From Viscum album (Eukaryota; Streptophyta; Magnoliopsida; Santalales; Viscaceae): a stretch of DNA of 64,000 nucleotides. Location of the stretch: the NCBI GenBank assembly GCA_963277665.1, contig OY728121.1, positions 961,904,097 to 961,968,096 of the forward strand, read 5' to 3'. The notes below the pieces were generated by a model. That model was not told where the DNA came from. It did not search any database and was given only the letters and a program-made list of their open reading frames with translations. Below, in pieces: positions 1 to 7,405 of the stretch (its first letter is position 1; every line of letters starts with the position of its first letter). Both the position numbers and the translations under genes were made by a program.

Positions 1-667
1 CACTGATACCAGCAGCGTGCTCACGTAGTTCCCCACCGAGATCGCCGTCCAGAACAGCGCCGTGGCGGTGCTCCGCATGCTCTCGGGCGCCTGCTCGTAG
101 AAGAACTCCAGGTGGCCGATGGATATGAAGGCCTCGGCGACGCCGTGGAGGCTGTACTGCGGCACCAGCCAGAAGACGGAGATGGGGAGGGTGGCGTGGG
201 GGGCGTCCATCAGCCCAGCGGAGCGGGCGGTGCGCTTTCTCTGGACCTCGACGGCGCCGGCGACGAGGGTGGCGAAGGTGGAGATGACGAAGCCGATGCC
301 CATGCGCTGGAGGAAGGTGATGCCGCGGGGGAGGCCGGTGAGGCGGCGGGCGAGGCGGATGGGGAGGCGGTCGTAGAGGACGATGGTGGCGAGCATGGAG
401 GTGATGGTGAAGACGGACATGGTGGCGGCGGGGATAGTGAAATCGACGGTGACACGGCGGTCCATGGTCTTGGCTTGCTGGAGGGAGAAGGTGCCCTGCT
501 GGGCGTAGGCTGTGATGAAGAGAATGCCGGCGGCCCATATGGGTCCCATCCTGATGACGGTCTTCAGCTCCTCCACCCGGTGGACGGTGTTCAGGCGCCA
601 CAGGTTGGGCAGCCGAGGCGATTTCAGGACGTCCTCATCAGTCACCATCGCCGCCCTGTCCAGAAAC
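1..667 (-). pseudogene. NPF exon 4 (C-terminal membrane helices), truncated by the window edge
   Basis: Open on the minus strand to base 1. It starts with the conserved FLDRAAMVTDE, then VEELKTVIRMGPIWAAGI, AYAQQGTFSLQQAKTMDR, IPAATMSVFT, the helix LVPQYSLHGVAEAF and FYEQAPESMRSTATALFW, all typical of NPF C-terminal halves. The FLD codons begin directly after ggctg, so the base pair expected to be AG is TG here. The next AG (656-657) would remove three conserved residues. Either the acceptor has mutated or a non-canonical site is used. Confidence 0.85.
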
Positions 668-799
668 CAGCCGGAATTGAAATGTGCAATCGAATTAGGC
701 TCCTTTTGGTTTCAGGAAAGAGACCCGGAACCAACCAATATACCATCCATCATTAATGAGATAACATAATAGCCTTCAAATGTAATGAAACCAGGTAAC

Positions 800-1347
800 C
801 TGAGCTGCTGGGTGTGAAGGAGCTTTCCGGAAGCCGAAATAGGGGCATCCACCTCCCCATTCTCGTACAACAGTTCCGAAACGGCGACCGGGGGAAGGTT
901 TCTTTTCCGGTAGGCCGCCACGGCGACCTGCACCAGGCGGGTGAAGGGGCTGCCGGCGGGATCCACGTTCCGGTACAGCGGGTACCCGGCGACGAAGACC
1001 GCGATGGAAACAAGCATCATGGCGGTGGGGATGCCCAGGCACCATCCCCATCCCACGTTGTCTTGAATGTACACTATAAGGGTGACGGCGACGAGCATGG
1101 AGACGCCCATGCAGAAGTAGTACCAGTTGAAAAAGCTCCAGGTCCGGCCGCGCTGGGGCCCGTGTTCTTCCACCAACTGGTCCGCCCCGAACGCCACCGT
1201 GCACGGCCGGATCCCCCCCCCCCCCCCCCCAACCCCCAGCTGCCCGCCGTCGGCTTCCCGGCACTGTTCCCCGCCGGTGCCCCCCAATTTGCTGGGCGGC
1301 GGCCGCAGCTGGGGCAGTACCGCAGACACCGTCAAGCTGATCATCCC
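800..1347 (-). pseudogene. NPF exon 3 with 18-C tract
   Basis: The acceptor tgtcag is at 1348-1353 and the donor gttacc at 794-799. The exon encodes GMISLTVSAVLPQLRPP, a Cys-containing extracellular stretch, GGIRPCTVAFGADQ, the FFNWYYF helix, YIQDNVGWGW, and the start of the central loop (FTRLVQVAVAAYRKR ... GKLLHTQQLR). Between GGQLGV and GGIRPC relatives have roughly 11-13 more residues of a membrane helix. Here that stretch is a run of Gly codons, from 18 C on the plus strand at 1213-1230. The reading frame is kept. Confidence 0.85.
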
Positions 1348-1416
1348 CTGACAACCAATATTCTGTTACTTCCGCCACGAAAAATAATGTATATCTGTAT
1401 GTGCGTGTGTGAATAC

Positions 1417-1634
1417 CAGTTGGTAGACGATAGAGGCGAGGGTGATGGTCCAGAAACGGCCGGCGTAGGAGTCGGAGATGAAGGCGCCGATGAGGGGGGT
1501 GAGGCTGGCGGTGCCGCCGAAGTTGGTGAGGGTGTTTGCGGCTTGGGAGAGGGGGAGGTGAAGCCGCTACGTTAGGTAGGTCAGCATGTTCGTCCCGAAT
1601 CCCACCACCGCCAGCTTCTCGCACGCCTCATTTG
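1417..1634 (-). pseudogene. NPF exon 2 with premature stop
   Basis: The acceptor (gtgcag) lies at 1635-1640 and the donor (gtattc) at 1411-1416. The exon encodes the ExxEK motif (NEACEK), then AVVGFGTNMLTYLT, an in-frame TAG, and RLHLPLSQAANTLTNFGG, followed by the family block FISDSYAGRFWTI. The TAG is at about 1568-1570, where relatives have Gln or Thr. A single C-to-T change of CAG would explain it. The rest of the exon reads open and is well conserved, so the lesion is probably recent. Confidence 0.85.
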
Positions 1635-1710
1635 CTGCACATCGGTAAAGGTGGTGAGATACGTCTCAAACCAGCGATGCGGACTGACATGGTGATGATA
1701 AAGTCATTAC

Positions 1711-1733
1711 CTAATATGAAGGTCATGGTGACA
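1711..1733 (-). pseudogene. NPF exon 1, 3' half with splice donor
   Basis: Encodes Val-Thr-Met-Thr-Phe-Ile-Leu, the start of the first NPF helix, then a split codon at a GT donor (gtaatgac on the minus strand, 1703-1710). The split codon joins to CA at exon 2 to give Ala-Asn-Glu, as in the family. One extra T at the border with element A (1733) may belong to either the host or the element. Confidence 0.78.
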
Positions 1734-2935
1734 AGAGTTTTTTTTTTTTTATACATTTTTTCAAATTTTTTTTTTGAAAATACATCTAAATTAAAAAAAA
1801 TTAATTTTTTTACCCCACAAAGGCGGCACATGGTGTGCCGCCTTTGGGGGTTTTTCCGCCCACGGCAAGGCGGCACAGGGTGTGCCGCCTTTACCCAAAA
1901 ATTAACTGCAAATGCGGCACACCAGGTGTTGCCTTTGCATAAATATTTTTTTACATTTTTTTTATTTTTTTTTGTTTTGTTATATATATATATATAACAA
2001 TACTTTTCAGCAGAATTTTTCTACTATTTAATATCCAGCGGTTCTGTCATTACAGCGGTCTGGATTCTGACAGATACCCTCACTCAGGACTCCTTTTTAT
2101 AAGGGGGTTTGCCCTGAAAACAATACTACATTTCCGATGTGGGATTCTGGTTCTCTTTTTTCCTGCACAGTACATTCTGCGTTTCCGCTGTGTGATTCTG
2201 TTTCAAGTACGCGACTTTGAAAGACTATAAAACATAAACTATAAGACCAATATAAATGAAACTTTAAACACTGATTAAACATATAAGAAATAGTTGAAAA
2301 CAAAAATAATTTCATAAAAAATGTTGATACAGATTAATTTACAAGCTTTCAAAACCACATACTTGAAACTTAAACATATTTCAAGTACGTGACTTTGAAT
2401 GCTTCTAAAAGTTAAACTATAAGACCAATACAAATGAAACATTAAACATTGATTAAACATATACGAAATAGTTGAAACCAAAAATAATTTCATAAAAAAT
2501 GTAGACTAAAAACAATTTATAAGCTTTCAAAACCATCAACATGAAACCTAAAAGTGTTTCATGTTCCCAACTTTGAAAGACTATAAAACATAAACTATAA
2601 AACCAATAGAAATGAAACATTAAAAAATGATTAAACATATAAGAAATAGTTGAAAACAACAAAAACTTCCTAAAAAATGTCCATAAAAATTAATTTATAA
2701 TCTTTCAAAACCGTCTACTTGAAACTTAAAAATGTGTCAAGTACGCGAATTTGAAAGACTATAAAACATAAACTATAAGACCAATATAAATGAAACTTTA
2801 AACATTGATTAAATATATAAGAAATAGTTGAAAAAAGAATTTAATAAAAATTGTTGATAAAAAATAATTTATAAGCTTTCAAAACCGTCTACTTGAAACA
2901 TAAAAATGTTTCCAGTGTGTGACTTTGAAAGACTA
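1734..2935 (+). repeat. Element A, left arm of the inverted repeat
   Basis: Reverse complement of 3720-4784, with differences mainly in microsatellite length, in the copy number of the 178-bp repeat and in scattered substitutions. It contains GGCGGCAC palindromes at about 1820-1850, 1865-1890 and 1910-1940, then a TA tract at 1979-1996. Confidence 0.82.
2093..2103 (-). promoter_or_regulatory. TATA-like box in left arm of element A, facing the NPF exons
   Basis: The minus strand reads ccccttataaaaaggagtc. The same context, ccctataaaagggagtc, is the putative promoter of MULE1 at 5131. Here it points leftwards, out of the element and into the remaining NPF exons in their sense direction. Promoter activity is inferred from sequence only. 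Confidence 0.4.
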
Positions 2936-2940
2936 TAATT
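2210..2940. repeat. Tandem repeat of about 178 bp, four copies (left arm of element A)
   Basis: Units begin near 2216, 2396, 2574 and 2755. Each holds gactataaaacataaac, then a segment containing aacatataagaaatagttg, then aagctttcaaaacc and an acttgaaac motif. The same unit recurs inverted at 3725-4350 and, more diverged, inside MULE1 (12890-13790 and 14500-14825), linking the two elements. Confidence 0.75.
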
Positions 2941-3719
2941 ATATAATTAATTAACTAATTAATTATTATATAATTAATAGTTATATTAATAATTAACTAA
3001 ATAATTATTATATAAGTAATAATTATTGAGTAATAATTAATAATTAATAATTAATAATTAATAATTTAATGAATAATTATAATTAATATTTATGTTACTA
3101 ATTAACTAATTTATAATTAATAATTACTTATTAATAATTACTAATTACTAATTAATAATTATAATGAATAATTATAATGAATATTTATATTACTAATTAA
3201 CTAATTAATAATTAATAATTAATAATTACTCGTTAATTACTTATAATTATTAACTATATTACTAATTAACTAATTAATAATTAATAATTAATAATTACTA
3301 ATTAGTTACTTATAATTATTAATTATATTACTAATTAACTAAATAATTATTATATATGTAATAATTATATTACTAATTAATTATTATATAATTAATAATA
3401 ATATTACTAATTATCTAAATAATTATGACATATTTAGTTATTAATAATTATATTTAATTATTATGTTACTAATTAACTAATTAACTTTTATATAATTAAT
3501 AATTATATTACTTATTAACTAATTAATTATTATATAATTAATAGTTATATTAATAATTAACTAAATAATTATTGTATAAGTAATAATTAATAAGTAAAAA
3601 TTAATAATTAATAAGTAATAATTAATAATTATAATTGATGAAAAATATTTTATAATAATTATATTACTAATTAAATATTATATAATTAATAATTATATTA
3701 CAAATTAACTAATTAATTA
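2936..3719. repeat. AT-rich low-complexity core of element A
   Basis: About 780 bp built almost entirely of variants of taattaactaattaataat. There is no coding potential and hardly any G or C. It forms the loop between the two arms of element A. Confidence 0.8.
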
Positions 3720-4443
3720 TTAACTATTTCTTATATGTTTAATCAATGTTTAATGTTTCATTTATGTTGTTCTTATATTTTATGTTTTATAGTCTTTCAA
3801 ATTCGCGTACTTGAAACATTTTTAAGTTTCAAGTAGACATTTTTGAAAGATTATAAATTAATTTTTATGGACATTTTTTAGGAAGTTTTTGTTGTTTTCA
3901 ACTATTTCTTATATGTTTAATCAATGTTTAATGTTTCATTTCTACTCGTCTTATAGTTTATGTTTTATAGTCTTTCAAAGTCAGGAACTTGAAACATTTT
4001 TAAGTTTCATGTTGATGGTTTTGAAAGCTTATAAATTGTCTTTGGTCAACATTTTTTATGAAATTATTTTTGTTTTCAACTATTTCGTATATGTTTAATC
4101 AATGTTTAAAGTTTCATTTGTATTGGTCTTATAGTTTATCATTTATAAGCTTTTAAAGTCACGTACTTGAAATATGTTTAAGTTTCAAGTATGTGGTTTT
4201 GAAAGCTTATAAATTAATCTATATCAACATTTTTTATGAAATTATTTTTTTAAACTATTTCTTATATGTTTAATCAGTGTTTAAAGTTTCATTTATATTG
4301 GTCTTATAGTTTATGTTTTATAGTCTTTCAAAGTCGCGTACTTGAAACAGAATCACACATCGGAAACGCAGAATGTACTGTGCAGGAAAAGGAGAACCAG
4401 AATCCCACATCAAAAATGCAGTATTGTTTTCATGGAAAACCCC

Positions 4444-4456
4444 CTTATAAAAGGGA
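4444..4456 (+). promoter_or_regulatory. TATA-like box in right arm of element A, facing outwards
   Basis: Mirror copy of the left-arm box: cccttataaaagggagtc on the plus strand. It points towards 4784 and would read antisense across the first NPF codons. Inferred from its match to the box of MULE1. Confidence 0.38.
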
Positions 4457-4549
4457 GTCCTGGGTGAGGATATCAGTCAGAATCTAGACTATTGTAATGG
4501 CAGAACCGTTAGATATTAAATAGCAGAAAAATTCTGCTGAAAAGTTTTG

Positions 4550-4600
<51 letters not shown>
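4550..4600. repeat. (TA)n microsatellite in element A
   Basis: About 25 TA units flanked by tgt and acaaaac. The inverted partner at 1979-1996 has only about nine units. Confidence 0.9.
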
Positions 4601-4601
<1 letters not shown>

Positions 4602-4784
4602 CAAAACAAAACAAAAAAATAAAAATATTTATGCAAAGGCGGCACCTGGTGTGCCGCCTTTGCGGTTAATTTTTGGGCAAAGGCGGCACACCAGGTGCCG
4701 CCTTTGGGGGGTAAAAAAATAATTTTTTATAACCTAAATGTGTTTTCAATTTTTTTTTGAAAAAATGTATAAAAATAAAACTCT

Positions 4785-4832
4785 GAGGCCTCCCTTTTGC
4801 CGCCTCCCTTCATGTCGCTGCTGTTTCTCCAT
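4785..4832 (-). pseudogene. NPF exon 1, 5' half with start codon
   Basis: Sixteen codons on the minus strand from an ATG at 4832-4830, ending in Lys-Gly-Gly-Leu. NPF proteins usually have a short hydrophilic N-terminus leading into a KGG(L/W) motif, and the sequence across element A continues with Val-Thr-Met, as expected for the first helix. This supports the start and the view that element A interrupts one exon. MULE1 begins eight bases upstream of the ATG, and its 9-bp TSD includes the A and T of this ATG. Confidence 0.82.
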
Positions 4833-4839
4833 CTTTCTC
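4831..4839. repeat. Left 9-bp target-site duplication of MULE1
   Basis: atctttctc, repeated exactly at 15625-15633 directly after the other end of the element. Nine bases is the usual Mutator TSD length. The first two bases are the complement of the AT of the NPF start codon. Confidence 0.88.
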
Positions 4840-5120
4840 AGAGTTTTTTTTTCTTCATTTTTTCAATTTTTTTTAAAATACAACCAGGTTACAAATATTT
4901 TTTTTACATCCCAAAGGCAGCTCACCATGTGCCGCCTTCGGTTCAGATTCCGCCGGGCCAAAAGCGGTTCTCCAGAAACCGCCTTGCGCCTTTGGGGAAA
5001 CGAAAGGCGGCACACCAATGCCCGCCTTTCGATTTGTTTTTCTGCGAAAGGCGGCTTTGGAAGAGCCGCCTTTCATGTTTTAAATGGCCGAAGGCGGCTG
5101 CCCAGATGCCACCTTCGCCA
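4840..5120 (+). repeat. MULE1 left terminal inverted repeat and palindrome array
   Basis: The outer ~100 bp mirrors 15525-15624. It is followed by five short inverted repeats with arms such as aaaggcggc/gccgccttt, centred near 4928, 4972, 5018, 5060 and 5103. Loops and arm sequences vary while the GGCGGC stems are kept. Confidence 0.85.
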
Positions 5121-5130
5121 AAAAAAAAAT

Positions 5131-5143
5131 CCCTATAAAAGGG
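5131..5143 (+). promoter_or_regulatory. MULE1 TATA box
   Basis: ccctataaaaggg, followed by a pyrimidine-rich leader (ccatccttcctcactcac) where transcription could begin about 30 bp downstream. It directs transcription into the untranslated exon and the transposase. Placement agrees with the equivalent box of MULE2 at about 15993. Confidence 0.6.
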
Positions 5144-5287
5144 AGTCGCCCCACCCATCCTTCCTCACTCACAAATCCCTCTTCTCTATAAAATTTTGAG
5201 AGCTCCTCTCTCTAAGTTGAGTTTTCCTTCGTGGTGCTTCCGGAGAGGCAATGAGTACAAGATTTTTGTGTAAAGCTTCATTTAGAG

Positions 5288-7399
5288 GTATTTTTTTATT
5301 TTAAAGTTATTTATTTTTTTTAATTGTAATTAGTTAATTTTAAATATTTAAGTATGTAGTAGTAGTTATTTAAAGAAAAGAAATAAATAGTTATATTATT
5401 AATGTTTTAATTAGTGAATATTTAATGTTAGATTATGGTATATGTAATTTAATATTATTAATGAATGATGATTAGGGATAAATTATTTAATGTTAGATTA
5501 AAGTATGTATAATATAATATTATTAATGAATGATAATTAGGGATAATAATAATTTATTAATATTTTAGAGATAATCATAGAATAATTAAATGATGATTAA
5601 GGAATAATTAAGTCATGATTAAAGGGGTAATTAACCATGGATGATTAATTAAGGAATGGTTTAAGGGGTGATTAAGTGATGATTAAGGGATGATTAAGGG
5701 GTCATTAAGGTAATTAAGGAATGATTAAGTGATGATTAAGGGGTAATTAAGGAGTGATTAAGGGGTGATTAACTAATGAGTAAGGGGTAATTAAGTAATG
5801 ATTAAGTGATGATTAAGGGGTAATTAAGGAGTGATTAAGGGGTGATTAAGGGGTAATTAAGGAATGTTTTAGGGGGGATTAAGTAACGATTAAGGGGTGA
5901 TTAACTAACGATTATGGGGTGATTAAGTTGTCATTAACTAATGATTAAGGAATGATTAGGGGATGGTTAAGGGGTAATTAATGAATGTTTAAGGGGTGAT
6001 TAAGGGGTAATTAAGGAATGTTTAAGGGGTGATTAACTAACGATTAAGGGGGTGATTAATGGGTCATTAACTAATTATGGGGTAGTTAAGGAATGAAGGG
6101 GTAATTAAGGAGTGATTAAGGGGTTAAGGGGATGATTAAGGGGTAATTAAGGAATGATTAAGTGATGATTAAGGGGCAATTAAGGAATGGTTAATGGGTG
6201 ATTAAGGGGTAATTAAGGATTGTTTAAGGGGTGATTAACTAATGATTAAGGGGGTGATTAAGGGGTAATTAAGGAATATTTAAGGGGTGATTAACTAACG
6301 ATTAAGGGGGTGATTAAGGGGTAATTAAGGAGTGATTAAGGGGTTAAGGGGATGATTAAGGGGTAATTAAGGAATGATTAAGTGATGATTAAGGGGTAAT
6401 TAAGGAATGTTTAAGGGGTGATTAACGAACGATTAAGGGGTGATTAACTAACAATTAAGGGGTGATTAAGGGGTTATTAACTAATGATTAAGGAATGATT
6501 AGGGGATGATTAAGGGGTAATTAAGGAATGTTTACATGATGATTAAGGGGTAATTAAGGAATGTTTAAGGGATGATTAACTAACGATTAATGAATGATTA
6601 GGGTATGATTAAGGGGTAATTAAGGAATGTTTAAGGGGTGATTAACTATCGATTAATGGGTGATTAAGTGGTGATTAACTAATGATTAATGGGTGATTAA
6701 GGGGTGATTAACTAGGGATGATTAGGGGATGATTAAGGGGTGATTAAGGGTTCATTAACTAACGATTAAGGGGTCATTAACTAACGATTAAGGGATGATT
6801 AGGGGGTCATTAAGTAAAAATTAAGGGATGATTAAGTGGTGAATGACCAACTCCTAACTGATTAACCAGCACTTAAGTAGTGATTAACCAACACTCAAGT
6901 AGTGATTAACCAGCACTTAAGTAGTGATTAACCAGCACTTAAGTTGTGACCGACACTTAAGTAGTGATTAACCAGCACTGTAATGAATCTTATTTTTTAG
7001 AGATCATTGAAAATCTCTTTAGGAAAGTTAAAAATTGTTCTACAAAACATTAGTGGCTTAATTTAGGAAGGTTTTAAAATTTTGGTGTCATGAAATTTTA
7101 TGTTGTTATCTAAGCAATTAAATCCCTATCTGGATACTACAAGTGGATGTGGATCTGGAACAGCTATACCTAGGGGTGAAAGCCCCGACAAGGAGTTTCG
7201 GGCCTGACCCGGGGTATCCTGGTACACGACAACGGGCCTTGCTGCACTCCTGGTTTGACACTCCCGGTGGATATGCTTTAAATGATTGATATTTACTTCA
7301 TGAAGTACTAAAATACCTTTAAGATGATAAAAAATGTTATTTAACACGTAACAAAACATTATTGACATATTCAGTGATCAGTAAACATTTTTCATGTAG
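5288..7399 (+). other. Intron in the 5' leader of the MULE1 transposase gene
   Basis: The donor AG|GTATTT is at 5287/5288. The acceptor tgtag ends at 7399, six bases before the transposase ATG. MULE2 has an intron in the same place (16100-17208). An ATG at 5251 in the first exon would open a short upstream frame. The intron holds AT-rich DNA, a 1.4-kb minisatellite and, at 7128-7272, a GC-richer patch I could not assign. Confidence 0.6.
5580..6975 (+). repeat. Degenerate minisatellite in the MULE1 leader intron
   Basis: Dozens of variants of gattaaggggtaattaagg, gaatgtttaaggggtg and gattaactaacg, in units of about 12-24 bp. The end (6860-6975) shifts to a 24-bp unit, gattaaccagcacttaagtagt. 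One strand is G-rich and almost free of C. Confidence 0.85.
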
Positions 7400-7405
7400 A
7401 GAGAC

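Larger units (their letters stand above)
1734..4784. mobile_element. Element A: 3.05-kb palindromic, non-autonomous MULE-like element
   Basis: Two arms of about 1.1-1.2 kb are inverted copies of each other. They run inward from outer ends agagttt (1734) and aaaactct (4784). From outside in, each arm holds an A/T-rich terminus, short GGCGGCAC palindromes, a TA microsatellite, a TATA-like box facing outwards and a 178-bp tandem repeat. The arms are joined by an AT-rich core. End sequence, palindromes and the 178-bp repeat are shared with MULE1, so I infer a deleted, inverted-duplicated relative of it. No transposase is present. No TSD is visible: the NPF codons on both sides meet without duplication. 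It lies in exon 1 of the NPF gene. Confidence 0.8.
3720..4784 (-). repeat. Element A, right arm of the inverted repeat
   Basis: Inverted copy of the left arm. It contains about 3.5 copies of the 178-bp repeat (3725-4350), an outward TATA-like box near 4446, a long TA tract (4550-4600), two GGCGGCAC palindromes (4634-4712) and the terminus ending aaaactct. Confidence 0.82.
1..4832 (-). pseudogene. NRT1/PTR family (NPF3.1-like) transporter gene, disrupted, 3' end off the window
   Basis: Minus-strand gene for a plant proton-coupled transporter of the NPF/POT family (major facilitator fold, 12 membrane helices in intact members; family substrates include nitrate, nitrite and gibberellins). I read four exons: 4785-4832 plus 1711-1733 (exon 1, split by a transposon), 1417-1634, 800-1347 and 1-667. 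Visible family marks are the ExxEK proton-coupling motif (EACEK, exon 2), GGIRPC and the FFNWYYF block (exon 3), and the long C-terminal helices in exon 4. The closest match I recognise is the NPF3.1 subfamily (YIQDNVGWGW, AGYPLYRN). Lesions are a 3-kb insertion in exon 1, a TAG stop in exon 2, a poly-G tract in exon 3 replacing part of a helix, and a missing AG before exon 4. The last exon runs off the left edge. A functional product from the normal start looks impossible. Subfamily assignment is from memory of the family and not from a search. Confidence 0.88.

Noticed and set aside
112..756. Long plus-strand frame rich in Gly, Glu and Asp
   Set aside because: It is the antisense shadow of NPF exon 4, whose minus-strand reading shows family motifs. 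GC-rich third positions keep the other frames open.
776..1624. Minus-strand 282-codon frame rich in Arg, Pro and His
   Set aside because: It is a shifted frame of NPF exons 2 and 3 and crosses an intron. The true frames show the transporter motifs.
2097..4487. Small hydrophobic frames starting MKLFL...STISYMFNQC
   Set aside because: They are readings of the 178-bp repeat. The period is not a multiple of three, and the frames overlap and end at each unit.
5580..6975. CRISPR-like array
   Set aside because: Units are variable, directly adjacent and without unique spacers; the DNA is a plant transposon intron.
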